A stretch of DNA of 64,000 nt, from NCBI RefSeq assembly GCF_001746835.1, contig NZ_CP016094.1, positions 558,001 to 622,000 on the forward strand. Reading direction: 5' to 3'. How positions within the stretch are numbered: the first letter of the stretch is position 1; each line of letters begins with the position of its first letter. The notes under the pieces were generated by a model. The model had not been told where the DNA came from, ran no database searches, and saw only the letters and a list, made by a program, of their open reading frames with translations. Of this stretch, positions 1-8,212 are shown one piece after another. Position numbers and translations under genes: made by a program. Source of the stretch: Lacunisphaera limnophila (lineage in GTDB: Bacteria; Verrucomicrobiota; Verrucomicrobiia; Opitutales; Opitutaceae).

Positions 1-288
1 CATCACGGTTTGCACCATGCCGACCCGAAGAACACCTACTACTGCCCCGTCACCAACTTCGTAAACCCCCTGCTTGAGCGCATCGAGTTCTGGCCGCGCC
101 TGGAGGCGTTCATCGCCCTCCGCACCGGCGTCACCCACCGCCATGACACCGCCGTGCGCGGCCAGGGTCCCGGCCCGGCCTGGCTGGAACAATTTCGTCC
201 CCAGCCCGCGGCGCGCCCCTGTGGCCGGACCTGCCCCAACTGCCCGTGCGGCCAAACTCCGGCCGTCAACGAGCGCAGGGCGGCTTGA
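1..288 (+). CDS. C-terminal fragment, probable His-box membrane hydroxylase/desaturase
   Basis: The reading frame is open from the first base and stops at 288, so this is the 3' end of a gene that begins outside the window. The visible 95 or so residues open with clustered histidines (HHGLHHADP, then NTYY). This resembles the last di-iron histidine box of the fatty acid hydroxylase/sterol desaturase superfamily. The tail is Arg/Pro-rich and ends with several cysteines (CGRTCPNCPCG), which might bind metal or be poorly conserved. The family call rests on one motif only. A complete member of a related family lies at 9312-10181. Confidence 0.45.
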   Translation, partial: HHGLHHADPKNTYYCPVTNFVNPLLERIEFWPRLEAFIALRTGVTHRHDTAVRGQGPGPAWLEQFRPQPAARPCGRTCPNCPCGQTPAVNERRAA

Positions 289-328
289 GTGACTCAAGTC
301 GCCCTGGCTACACACCTGCATCCGACTG

Positions 329-790
329 CTATGGACCCAAATATCGCGGCCCCTGGCCGGCATCGTCTTCCGCCGGGTACTCATCCAGCTGGCCGAAAAT
401 CACGGGATCACTCGCCTCGAGGAAGCGCCGGCCATGCTCGTAATCCCACAGCCAGCACGAGCCGTCGTGGCTGTCGTTGACGAGCATGAACTCCGGCTCC
501 CCGCCCTCGGTGGCGCTGGCGATGTTGAACCGGCGGTCCGTGATCTTCTCCACGGTGTGCCGCAGGCGCCGCAGCAGCTCCGCGTCATCGACGAGCACGG
601 TCCACAGGCCGGCGACCACCACCGCCCGTTGCCCCGTGTAATAGTAACCAAAGAAACGCGGCACCTTGAAGCGGCCGGAGATCCCCAGCCGACGGGCGTG
701 ATCCTCCACCGCTTCGATGAATTTGATCCGCCACGCCATATCGCGGGGCAGGCGTAGTTCGGGTATGTCGATGATCATGTTGTCCGTCAT
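329..790 (-). CDS. Hypothetical protein, 153 aa
   Basis: I do not recognise the family. The protein has no signal peptide or membrane segment and looks like a soluble globular protein with mixed charged and aromatic content (FKVPRFFGYYYTGQ, SCWLWDYEHG). I chose the ATG at 790 (MTDN) over the one at 817 because an AAGGA-like ribosome binding site lies about 10 bases upstream of it. The gene is divergent from the TatD-like hydrolase and about 90 bases separate the chosen starts. Codon use matches the neighbours, so it is probably a genuine gene. No function can be inferred from context. Confidence 0.7.
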   Translation of the reverse strand: MTDNMIIDIPELRLPRDMAWRIKFIEAVEDHARRLGISGRFKVPRFFGYYYTGQRAVVVAGLWTVLVDDAELLRRLRHTVEKITDRRFNIASATEGGEPEFMLVNDSHDGSCWLWDYEHGRRFLEASDPVIFGQLDEYPAEDDAGQGPRYLGP

Positions 791-878
791 GGACGGTGTT
801 CCTTCCGTGGTTTCCACCTCTAACGGCCACTTTCCGCTCCAACTTGAGGCCGATTGCTGCCACCTTGCCCCCGTTCCC

Positions 879-1718
879 GTGCTCCCACTCTACGACGCCC
901 ACCAGCATTTCCATTTCGACCCGCTGCCCCCCCACCGGGCCGCCTTGCTGGCCGATCTGCAGGCCGTGGGTCTCCGCCGCGCCGTCGTCAACGCCACCAA
1001 CGAGGAGGAATGGCCCGTCGTCGCCGCCCTCGCCCGCACCCACGCCTGCCTCCTCCCCAGCCACGGCATCCACCCCTGGGACTGCGGCCAGCGTTCCCCC
1101 CACTGGCTCACCGGCCTGCGCGCCGCCCTGCTCGCTGACCCCTCCGCCGGGGTCGGCGAGATCGGCCTGGACCGCTGGATCATCGACGGCGTGCGCCCTG
1201 ACGACCCCCGCATCGCCGGCCTGCGGGTCGCGCCCCTGGACGAACAGGCCGAGGTCTGCGCCGCCCAACTGACCCTCGCCGCCGAACTCAACCGCGCCGC
1301 CTCGATCCACTGCGTGCAGGCCTATGGCGCCCTGCTTGACCTGCTCCGGCAGACCCCCCGGCCCGCCCGCGGCTTTCTCCTACACGGCTACGGCGGGCCG
1401 GCGGAAATGGTCCGGAGCTTCGCCGATCTCGGCGCCTATTTCTCCTTCAACATCGAGCTGCTCCAGCCCCGCCTCGCCGCCCGGCTGGAGAACTTCCGGA
1501 CCATCCCGGCCGACCGCCTGCTCGTCGAGACCGACGCCCCCACCAAGCCGCCCCCGCCCGAACTCAACCGCTTCCCCCTCCCCGGTGGCGACGGCACCGA
1601 GCTGAACCACCCGGCCAATATCCGCGTGGCGTACGAGCAACTCGCCACCCTGCGCGGCATGCCCCTCGAGACCCTGGCGACCCTGGTGGAAACCAACTTC
1701 CACCAACTGTTTCTGTAA
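879..1718 (+). CDS. TatD family metal-dependent hydrolase
   Basis: A TIM-barrel metallohydrolase of the TatD type, a family that includes DNases and D-aminoacyl-tRNA deacylase-like enzymes. All the metal-ligand signatures are visible in order: HxH near the N-terminus (DAHQHFHF), the Glu in VGEIGLDRW, the His in SIHCVQ, the His in LLHGYGG and the terminal Asp in LLVETDAP. At 279 residues it is close to the usual 250-280. I take the GTG at 879 as the start because homologous sequence begins there (VLPLYDAH). Upstream ATGs at 717 or 789 would overlap the divergent gene and add non-family sequence. The exact substrate cannot be read from sequence. Confidence 0.85.
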   Translation: MLPLYDAHQHFHFDPLPPHRAALLADLQAVGLRRAVVNATNEEEWPVVAALARTHACLLPSHGIHPWDCGQRSPHWLTGLRAALLADPSAGVGEIGLDRWIIDGVRPDDPRIAGLRVAPLDEQAEVCAAQLTLAAELNRAASIHCVQAYGALLDLLRQTPRPARGFLLHGYGGPAEMVRSFADLGAYFSFNIELLQPRLAARLENFRTIPADRLLVETDAPTKPPPPELNRFPLPGGDGTELNHPANIRVAYEQLATLRGMPLETLATLVETNFHQLFL

Positions 1719-1872
1719 GGATCGGGGTCCGGCTTTCACCCCGTACCGGCTCGACTGCGCGTAATTTGCCATTTGCTGCCCCCGACGCACTCCCGCCTTC
1801 CCTCCGCGCCCACCCGGGCGGATGATCGCCCCACGTCAGCCTAGCTTCCACTGCAAGGCCGTCGTCATCTGT

Positions 1873-3309
1873 ATGACCATGGCAAATCCAACGATCATCC
1901 AAGGCGGCATGGGCGTCGGCGTCTCCGGCTGGCGCCTCGCCCGCGCGGTCGCCCAAACCGGCCAACTCGGCGTCGTCTCCGGCACCGCCCTGCCCCTCGT
2001 GCTCGCCCGGCAACTCCAGCTCGGTGACCCCGACGGCGACCTCGCCCGCGTGCTCGCCCACTTCCCCCGGCCCGACCTCGTCGACCGCATCTGGTCCGCC
2101 TACCATGTCCCCGGCGGCAAACCCACCGACGCCCCCTTCAAGGCCATCCCGATGCCCGGCCTGCGACCCAGCGAGGCCTACCTCGATCTGGCCGTCCTCT
2201 CCGCCTTCGCCGAGGTCAGCCTCGCCAAGGAAGGCCATGACGGCCGCGTGGGCATCAATCTCCTGGAAAAGATCCAGTTCCCCACCCTCCCCACCCTCCT
2301 CGGCGCCATGCTCGCCGGCGTGGACTATGTGCTGATGGGCGCCGGCATCCCGCGGACCATCCCCGGCGTCCTCGACGCCCTCGCCCGCGGGGAACCGGCG
2401 GAACTCAAGATCGACATCGCCGACGCGACCGACGCCAACGACGGCCTCACCCGTTTCGACCCCCGTCCCTACCTCGGCAACCCGCCGTGCACGCTCTTGC
2501 GCCCGCAGTTCCTTGCCATCATTTCCTCGGCCACCCTCGCCCTCACCCTCGCCCGCAAGTCCAACGGCCGGGTCGACGGCTTCATCGTGGAAGGCCCGCT
2601 CGCCGGGGGCCACAACGCCCCGCCCCGCGGGCCGATGGTGCTGAGCGCGAGCGGCGAACCCGTCTACGGTCCGCGCGACGTCCCCGAACTCCCCAAGATC
2701 CGCGACCTCGGGCTCCCCTTCTGGCTCGCCGGCTCGGTCGCCCAGCCGGACAAGCTCGCCGAGGCCCGCGCCGCCGGCGCGGCCGGCATCCAGGTCGGCA
2801 CCGCCTTCGCGTTCTGCGCGGAATCCGGCCTGCTCCCCGACCTCAAGCGCCGCGTTTGCGAACTCAGCCGCACGATCGGCGCCCTCCGCGTCCGCACCGA
2901 CCCGCTCGCCTCGCCCACCGGTTTCCCGTTCAAGGTCCTCCAGCTGCTCGGCACCCTTTCGGAAGAGACCCGCGTCTTCGCCCGCCAGCGCATCTGCGAT
3001 CTCGGCTACCTCCGCCAGGCCTACCAGCGCCCCGACGGCACCATCGGCTACCGCTGCGCCAGCGAGCCGGTCGAGGACTACGTCCGCAAGGGCGGCACAA
3101 TCGAGGACACCAAGGGCCGGCTCTGTCTCTGCAACGGTCTCATGGCCAACATCGGCCTCGGCCAGCTCCGGCCCGAGGGCCCGGAGGACGCCCTGATCAC
3201 CGCCGGTGACGATGTTGCGCATCTCGCGCGTTTCCTCCCCGAGGGCGCCGACTCCTACCACGCCGCCGACGTCATCCGCTGGCTGCTCGGCACCCCCGCG
3301 ACCGCGTAA
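1873..3309 (+). CDS. Nitronate monooxygenase / 2-nitropropane dioxygenase-like FMN protein
   Basis: A cytoplasmic FMN-dependent TIM-barrel oxidoreductase that probably detoxifies alkyl nitronates. It starts with the typical PTIIQGGMGVGVSGWRLARAVA segment, has the glycine-rich VEGPLAGGHNAPPRGP loop near the middle, and ends with the phosphate-binding motif AGAAGIQVGTAFAFC. The length (478 aa) exceeds the classical 310-360 aa. The extra C-terminal part contains several cysteines (YRCASEP, RLCLCNG) and is typical of a long subclass. Start chosen at 1873 (MTMANPTII); the upstream ATG at 1822 would add sequence unlike the family. The TAA stop is followed at once by a small perfect hairpin. Confidence 0.85.
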   Translation: MTMANPTIIQGGMGVGVSGWRLARAVAQTGQLGVVSGTALPLVLARQLQLGDPDGDLARVLAHFPRPDLVDRIWSAYHVPGGKPTDAPFKAIPMPGLRPSEAYLDLAVLSAFAEVSLAKEGHDGRVGINLLEKIQFPTLPTLLGAMLAGVDYVLMGAGIPRTIPGVLDALARGEPAELKIDIADATDANDGLTRFDPRPYLGNPPCTLLRPQFLAIISSATLALTLARKSNGRVDGFIVEGPLAGGHNAPPRGPMVLSASGEPVYGPRDVPELPKIRDLGLPFWLAGSVAQPDKLAEARAAGAAGIQVGTAFAFCAESGLLPDLKRRVCELSRTIGALRVRTDPLASPTGFPFKVLQLLGTLSEETRVFARQRICDLGYLRQAYQRPDGTIGYRCASEPVEDYVRKGGTIEDTKGRLCLCNGLMANIGLGQLRPEGPEDALITAGDDVAHLARFLPEGADSYHAADVIRWLLGTPATA

Positions 3310-3310
3310 G

Positions 3311-3327
3311 GCCGGTCTCTGACCGGC
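3311..3327. repeat. Short perfect hairpin right after a stop codon
   Basis: GCCGGTC tct GACCGGC is a 7-bp perfect stem with a 3-base loop. It follows GTAAG, where the TAA is the stop of the upstream gene. It has the same shape as the GTAG-footed hairpins elsewhere in the window but a different stem sequence. It could act as a weak terminator, although no T-run follows. Confidence 0.55.
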
Positions 3328-3346
3328 CCGGATTGTCGCGCCACTT

Positions 3347-3370
3347 GGTCCAGTCCCAGACTGGACCTAC
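3347..3370 (-). repeat. GTAG-footed REP-like hairpin
   Basis: On the minus strand this reads GTAG followed by GTCCAGTC tgg GACTGGAC, a perfect 8-bp stem with a 3-base loop. The TAG of the foot is also the stop codon of tcdA. It lies 20 bases from the hairpin at 3311 in opposite orientation. Confidence 0.6.
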
Positions 3371-4149
3371 CCACCCGCCACCCGCCGCACCACCTCGCCG
3401 GCGGCCGCAAACCCGAACGCCGCGGTCACGAACACCGCCGTGCCGAATCCCGACGCGCAATCCAGCCGCAGGTTCGAGCCCGCCTCCGGTTCGCTCGCAC
3501 ACGTGCCATCCGCCCACGGAAACACCGGCCGCTCCTGCGATGAAACGCAGGGGATGCCATAGTCATTCCCCTCGCCTTTCGCGAAGCCGTGGTCGCGCCG
3601 CAGTTTCCGCCGCACCATCTTCAGCAGATCGTCGCCATGCGCGCCCCCCAGGTCACCGACGCGGATGCGCGTTGCGTCGCGCTTGCCGCCCGCCCCGCCG
3701 ACGGTGACGACGCGCTGCCCGCGCTTGCCGCACTCGGCGAGCACGTGCGCCTTGTTGGTCACCGCATCAATGCAGTCAACCACCCACGCGTACCGGGATT
3801 CCAGCAACCGGGGCGCCGACTCCACCGTGAAAAATTCCGCGACCGCCGTCACGCGGCACGCCGGGTTGATGAGCCGCACGCGCTCGGCCAGCGCCGTGAC
3901 CTTCGGCCGCCCGATGTTGCCGTCCAAGGCCGGCAGCTGCCGGTTCACGTTGGTCACGCACACATCGTCCAAATCGATCAGGGTGATCGCCCCGATGCCG
4001 GATCGCGCCAAGCCCTCGACCACCCACGAGCCCACCCCGCCCACGCCGATCACGGCCACATGCGCCGCCTGCAGCCGCGGCAGGGCCGCCGTGCCATAAA
4101 GCCGGCCCAGCCCACCGAACCGCTGCAGATAATCTTCGGTTAATTCCAT
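3367..4149 (-). CDS. tcdA: tRNA threonylcarbamoyladenosine dehydratase (TcdA/CsdL), ThiF/E1 superfamily
   Basis: This enzyme cyclises the t6A37 modification of ANN-decoding tRNAs to ct6A, using ATP. The N-terminus has RFGGLGRLYG followed by the nucleotide-binding glycine motif VIGVGGVGSWVVEGLARSG and the IDLDDV..TNVNRQ segment with the conserved Arg. The substrate Asp motif VVDCIDAV and the TcdA-typical VTVGGAGGKRDATRI follow. At 260 aa it matches the family. Start chosen at 4149 (MELTEDYLQRFGG); the upstream in-frame ATG at 4194 runs through a hairpin repeat. The stop codon is embedded in the foot of a REP-like hairpin. Confidence 0.9.
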   Translation of the reverse strand: MELTEDYLQRFGGLGRLYGTAALPRLQAAHVAVIGVGGVGSWVVEGLARSGIGAITLIDLDDVCVTNVNRQLPALDGNIGRPKVTALAERVRLINPACRVTAVAEFFTVESAPRLLESRYAWVVDCIDAVTNKAHVLAECGKRGQRVVTVGGAGGKRDATRIRVGDLGGAHGDDLLKMVRRKLRRDHGFAKGEGNDYGIPCVSSQERPVFPWADGTCASEPEAGSNLRLDCASGFGTAVFVTAAFGFAAAGEVVRRVAGG

Positions 4150-4154
4150 TTCCT

Positions 4155-4177
4155 GTAGCGGCGGTCTATGACCGCCG
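4155..4177 (+). repeat. GTAG-footed REP-like hairpin in the tcdA leader
   Basis: GTAG followed by CGGCGGTC tat GACCGCCG, a perfect 8-bp stem with a 3-base loop. It starts 6 bases upstream of the tcdA start codon, so the folded form would sit at its ribosome binding region. Confidence 0.65.
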
Positions 4178-4381
4178 AACCCCTCGCTCGTCAATCCCCG
4201 GCCTAATCCGGGTCCGGCCCGTGCATTCCGCGCCGATTGCTGCGCGTATCTTGTCCCCGGACCGGTAATAAGTGGCCGGACCGGCGCGTCCGTGCGATGA
4301 ATTCCTCTGTGCCGGCGCCATCCCCCGACGCCGGCCCGGCGCCCCTGGGGCGCCCACCCCCCGAAGCGATCCTCTACCCCG

Positions 4382-6019
4382 ATGAAAAACTATCGACATG
4401 GCAAACGCGGCGTGGACCTGTTGCACGACCCCCTCCTCAACAAGGGCACCGCCTTCTCCGACCACGAGCGCACGGTCCTCGGCCTGCGCGGCCTCCTGCC
4501 CCCCCGCATCCACACCCAGGCGGAACAGGTCACCCGGGTGCTCGGCAGCCTCCGCCGTAAGACTTCGGACCTCGAGAAATACATCTACCTCATCGCCCTC
4601 CAGGAGCGGAACGAGGCCCTCTTCTACCGCGTCGTCACCGACCACCTCGACGAGATGATGCCCATCATCTACACTCCGACGGTCGGCCAGGCCTGCCAGC
4701 GCTGGGGCCATATCTTCCGCCGCTCGCGCGGGCTCTACATCACCGCGGCCGACCGCGGCCGGATCATGACCCTCCTCCGCAACTGGCCCTACTCCGATGT
4801 GCGCATGATCGTCGCAACCGACGGCGAGCGCATCCTCGGCCTCGGTGACCTCGGCGCCAACGGCATGGGCATCCCCGTGGGCAAACTCTCGCTCTACACC
4901 GCCTGCGCCGGCATCCACCCCGCCCAGTGCCTGCCCATCATGCTCGATGTCGGCACCAACACCCAGAGCCTGCTGGACGACCCGCTCTACATCGGCACCC
5001 CGCAAAAGCGCCTCCGCGGACCCGAATACGACGACCTCGTCGAGGAACTCGTCCGCGCCGTGCAACAGATGTACCCGGCGGCCTGCTTCCAGTTCGAGGA
5101 CTTCGGCAACGCCAACGCCTTCGCCCTGCTCCAGCGTTACCAGGACCGCATCTGCTGCTTCAACGACGACATCCAGGGCACCGCGAGCGTCACGCTCGCC
5201 GGGCTCTACTCCGCCGCCCGCCTCTCCGGCGTCCGGCTGGCCGACCTGCGCATCCTCTTCTACGGCGCGGGCGAGGCCGGCATCGGCATCGGCGACCTGA
5301 TCGTCGAGGCCCTCGCCGCCGAGGGCGTCGGCGAGGCCGCCGCCCGCCGCCAATGCTGGTTCTTCGACTCCAAGGGCCTCGTCGTCCGGTCCCGCACCGA
5401 CCTCGTGGCGCACAAGCAGCGCTTCGCCCACGACCATGCCCCCGCCACCGACCTCACGGCCGCGATCACCGAGCTCAAGCCCCACGCCCTCATCGGCGTC
5501 TCCGGCATGGCCGGCGCCTTCACCGAGCCCGCGGTCCGGGCCATGGCCGCCCTCAACCCGCGCCCGATCATCTTCGCCCTCTCCAACCCGACCTCCAAAT
5601 CCGAGTGCACCGCGGAGCAGGCTTACACTTGGACCAACGGCGCCGCGATCTACGCCAGCGGCAGCCCGTTCGCCCCGGTCACCCTGGACGGACGCACGCA
5701 TGTCCCCGGCCAGGGCAACAACGCCTACATCTTCCCGGGCGTCGGCCTCGGCGTGATCGCCAGCCAGGCCACCCGCGTCACCGACGAAATGTTCCTCAGT
5801 GCCGCCCGCACGCTCGCCAGTCTCGCCACGGATCGCGACCTGGCCCAGGGCCGGGTGTATCCCGAACTGGCGCGCATCCGCGAGGTCTCCTCCGCCATCG
5901 CCCTCGCCGTGGCCGGGATCGCCTTCGACCGCGGCCTCACGCGCCAGATGCGCCCCGCCGACCTCCCCGCCCTCATCAAGGCGCACATGTATCAACCCGA
6001 CTACGAGGAATACATCTGA
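4382..6019 (+). CDS. maeA: NAD-dependent malic enzyme
   Basis: Oxidatively decarboxylates L-malate to pyruvate in the cytoplasm, feeding the pyruvate node (pyruvate kinase lies at 39.3 kb). It aligns by eye along its whole length with E. coli MaeA/SfcA: PLLNKGTAFS, FYRVVTDHLDEMMPIIYTPTVG, DGERILGLGDLGANGMGIPVGKL, QFEDFGNANAF, CFNDDIQGTASVTLAG, then the Rossmann segment FYGAGEAGIGIG and LSNPTSKSECT. The catalytic Tyr (IYTPTVG), the Lys (PVGKLSLY) and the metal-binding ED..D are intact. 545 aa versus 565 in E. coli. Start at 4382 (MKNYRHGKRGVDLL). It stands alone, with a 232-base leader shared with divergent tcdA. Confidence 0.95.
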   Translation: MKNYRHGKRGVDLLHDPLLNKGTAFSDHERTVLGLRGLLPPRIHTQAEQVTRVLGSLRRKTSDLEKYIYLIALQERNEALFYRVVTDHLDEMMPIIYTPTVGQACQRWGHIFRRSRGLYITAADRGRIMTLLRNWPYSDVRMIVATDGERILGLGDLGANGMGIPVGKLSLYTACAGIHPAQCLPIMLDVGTNTQSLLDDPLYIGTPQKRLRGPEYDDLVEELVRAVQQMYPAACFQFEDFGNANAFALLQRYQDRICCFNDDIQGTASVTLAGLYSAARLSGVRLADLRILFYGAGEAGIGIGDLIVEALAAEGVGEAAARRQCWFFDSKGLVVRSRTDLVAHKQRFAHDHAPATDLTAAITELKPHALIGVSGMAGAFTEPAVRAMAALNPRPIIFALSNPTSKSECTAEQAYTWTNGAAIYASGSPFAPVTLDGRTHVPGQGNNAYIFPGVGLGVIASQATRVTDEMFLSAARTLASLATDRDLAQGRVYPELARIREVSSAIALAVAGIAFDRGLTRQMRPADLPALIKAHMYQPDYEEYI

Positions 6020-6038
6020 GCCACGTTCCCCGCCGGCA

Positions 6039-6608
6039 CTACCTGATCCCGTTGATCGCGGCGATGGCCGCGCGCTCCCGCTCGGCCCAATCCCCGCGGA
6101 TCAACGTATAAGGCAGGCCGCGCCTCTCCAGCGCCCCGCGCCACACCCGCATCGCCTTCTCCCGGTCCGCCGGGTCGGGAAAACACCGCTGCGGGTCGGG
6201 CGCAAAGGGCACGTCGATGTCGAGCAGCAGGTAGTGTGCATACTGCCGGCACCGCTGCTCCGCCCCGCGCCTGACCTCCTCCGGCGTCGTGCCGTACAGC
6301 AAATCGCTCCACAGCATGGTGGTCAGCGCATCCGTGTCGCAAATCACCCGCGGCGGCCGTTGCCCTTCGGCGGCCTGGCCCAGGACGTTCCGTACCGCCT
6401 CGTCCTCCCGCCGCCACTGCTCGCGGGCCACCGGCAGCATGTCCTCCAGCGTCAACACCCCCTGCACGTCGCAGCGCTCCCGGGCATATTCGGCCACGAG
6501 CGGTGCGCCAAAATACGCCGCCAGCCGCGCGGCCAGCTCGGTCTTGCCCGTGGATTCGGGCCCGTAAACGGCGATGCGTTGCACGCGGATTGGGATTTCA
6601 GTTTCCAT
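6039..6608 (-). CDS. NadR-type ribosylnicotinamide kinase-like AAA/P-loop ATPase
   Basis: A P-loop kinase like the C-terminal domain of NadR, which phosphorylates nicotinamide riboside to NMN. The Walker A region is YGPESTGKTELAARLAAYF near residues 15-33, followed by the family's VAEYARE segment and the CDTDALTTMLW motif. The NadR adenylyltransferase and HTH domains are absent, so it is kinase-only (189 aa). It lies 15 bases downstream of pnuC on the same strand. That pairing of a nicotinamide riboside importer with its trapping kinase supports the assignment. A thiamine-related PnuT-type pairing is a less likely alternative. Confidence 0.8.
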   Translation of the reverse strand: METEIPIRVQRIAVYGPESTGKTELAARLAAYFGAPLVAEYARERCDVQGVLTLEDMLPVAREQWRREDEAVRNVLGQAAEGQRPPRVICDTDALTTMLWSDLLYGTTPEEVRRGAEQRCRQYAHYLLLDIDVPFAPDPQRCFPDPADREKAMRVWRGALERRGLPYTLIRGDWAERERAAIAAINGIR

Positions 6609-6623
6609 GGGTGGTGCGTCGGT

Positions 6624-7247
6624 CTAGGTCGGGCCGGTCGCGGCCGGGCCTCCGGCGGCCCGCCGCCACTCCCGCCAGCCCCAGAGGGCCATCGCCCAGA
6701 AGATCACATACAGCCCGGCCGTCAGCCGCAGGTCCTTCGCCCAATACACTCCGATCGCCACCGTGTTGACGCCCAGCCACAGCGCCCAGTTCTCCAGCTT
6801 CTTGCGTGCCTGCAGGCCCTGCGCGATCAGGCTGAACACCAGGATGCCCGCATCCCAATACGGCAACGCCGCATCGGTGGTGCGGTGCATGTAGGCGCCC
6901 CAGCCGGCGGTCGCCACGGCCCCGAGCCCGAGCCCGCTCAGCATGCCCGCGGCACTCAACCGCGTCACCGGCAGGGAGGGCGGCGCCGCGACCTCGCCGC
7001 GTTGGTCCGATGCCGGCGAGTTTGCCCGCGCGCCATCGCCTCTGACCCAATGCCACCACCCGTAGCCCTGGATCACAAAAAAACAGCCCTGCAGGATCAC
7101 GTCAGAGTAGAGCTTCGCCCCGTAAAACACCCAGGCATACACCGCCACTTGCACCAGCCCGACCGGCCAGCCCCAGATGTTCTGGCGGATCATCAGCGCC
7201 ACGCCAATCACCCCCAGCACCGTGCCGATGATTTCCGCGGGGCTCAT
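6624..7247 (-). CDS. pnuC: PnuC-family nicotinamide riboside transporter
   Basis: An inner-membrane facilitator for vitamin-B3 precursors. The 207-aa protein has about seven hydrophobic segments and the PnuC hallmarks IRQNIWGWPVGLVQVAVYAWVF near the N-terminus, QGYGWWHW in the first half, and NWALWLGVNTVAIGVYW near the C-terminus. The loop around residues 70-95 is soluble and slightly long. It forms a two-gene operon with the kinase at 6039-6608, which traps the substrate by phosphorylation. I saw no TPP or other riboswitch signature in the 100 bases upstream. The leader instead contains an inverted repeat. Confidence 0.9.
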   Translation of the reverse strand: MSPAEIIGTVLGVIGVALMIRQNIWGWPVGLVQVAVYAWVFYGAKLYSDVILQGCFFVIQGYGWWHWVRGDGARANSPASDQRGEVAAPPSLPVTRLSAAGMLSGLGLGAVATAGWGAYMHRTTDAALPYWDAGILVFSLIAQGLQARKKLENWALWLGVNTVAIGVYWAKDLRLTAGLYVIFWAMALWGWREWRRAAGGPAATGPT

Positions 7248-7274
7248 GGATGATGGGTTGGGCGCATTGATTTG

Positions 7275-7341
7275 GAGGAGCCTGCTTGCAGGCGATCACG
7301 ACGCAGCCTGCGGGTTAGCCCCTCGCCTGCAAGCCGGCTCC
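7275..7341. repeat. REPIN-like inverted pair of GGAG hairpins
   Basis: The left half reads GGAG CCTGC tt GCAGG CGA. The right half, on the opposite strand, reads GGAG CCGGCTTGCAGG CGA. The two lie head to head with about 28 bases between them, so the whole unit can also fold as one long hairpin. A related single copy lies at 24034. Confidence 0.6.
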
Positions 7342-7345
7342 TGCC

Positions 7346-8152
7346 TCAGACCGACGCCGGCCCTGCCAGCCAGGCCTCCATCGCCTCGCGCGTGATGGCA
7401 TAGCCGGCGGCGCAACGCGGACACTGCACCTGAATGACCTCCTCCTCGCCAAAGAGCCCGTCCAGGCCGCCCCGGGCGACGGGCGCCAGTGCGGCGAGGA
7501 TCTTGCGTTGGTTGCACCCGCAGTTCCACCGGTAGAGCCGGTGCTCGATCCGCGTCAGGGTCTCCGTCCCCGCCAGGGCGTTCAGCCCGGCAAGGTCGAC
7601 CGACCGCAACCACGCCTCGTCGCAATCGGGCAACGCCAGCAACAAGGCATGCCGGTCATCCCCGCGGTCAAAAAATCGTGCCGGCCGCTGCTCGCTCGTC
7701 GCATAGAAGGTCTCGGCCGCGCGAACGAGGTCGGTGCCCTCGAAGTTCACCACGCTGCGCCGCTTCTCGGCGCCCCGCCCGGGCATCACCTCGCTGTAGA
7801 ACACGTTCGCCGGCGCCTCGCGCACGTTCTCGGTGAACAGGCGGCCCGTCACCGTGCAGTCCTCGTTGTCGCCGGCCAGAAACAGATTCAGTCGCGGTTC
7901 CTGCAGCCCCACCGTCCAGGCCAGGTGCTCGTTGCGCGGCCGGGCCGCACAATGGAGCGTGAACACCGCCAGCGCCTGCCGCAGCAGGGCGTCGTGAGCG
8001 GGCTCCGGCCGCAACCGGTGATCCGCCTGGTGCAGGAAATAATCCACCAGCAGCGGGCCGGTGTCGGCCTGCACGAGCATGACGTTGCGGTGGCGGACGA
8101 AATCCGTCGTCACCACCGCACCGCACGGTTCCTGGGTCTGGTCATCGGGCAT
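7346..8152 (-). CDS. hslO: Redox-regulated chaperone Hsp33
   Basis: A holdase chaperone activated by oxidation. The C-terminal zinc-binding redox switch is intact: CGC (WNCGCNQRKI) and CPRC (VQCPRCAAGY). The N-terminal core fits Hsp33, with VTTDFVRHRN and a GLQEPRLNLFLAGDNEDC stretch somewhat unlike proteobacterial sequences. 268 aa, close to the usual 290. Start chosen at 8152 (MPDDQTQ); an ATG at 8203 would add 17 low-complexity residues. The oxidative-stress theme recurs in the exported MsrA at 10.3 kb, but the two are not in one operon. Confidence 0.85.
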   Translation of the reverse strand: MPDDQTQEPCGAVVTTDFVRHRNVMLVQADTGPLLVDYFLHQADHRLRPEPAHDALLRQALAVFTLHCAARPRNEHLAWTVGLQEPRLNLFLAGDNEDCTVTGRLFTENVREAPANVFYSEVMPGRGAEKRRSVVNFEGTDLVRAAETFYATSEQRPARFFDRGDDRHALLLALPDCDEAWLRSVDLAGLNALAGTETLTRIEHRLYRWNCGCNQRKILAALAPVARGGLDGLFGEEEVIQVQCPRCAAGYAITREAMEAWLAGPASV

Positions 8153-8212
8153 GCGGTCAGTGTAGCCAAAACCACGGGAAGTCGAGCGGGCAGCCGGGAC
8201 CAAGCTGCGGCC

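Noticed and set aside
7248-7345. Riboswitch upstream of pnuC
   Set aside because: No TPP or NAD+-I core sequence visible; the leader is occupied by an inverted repeat.
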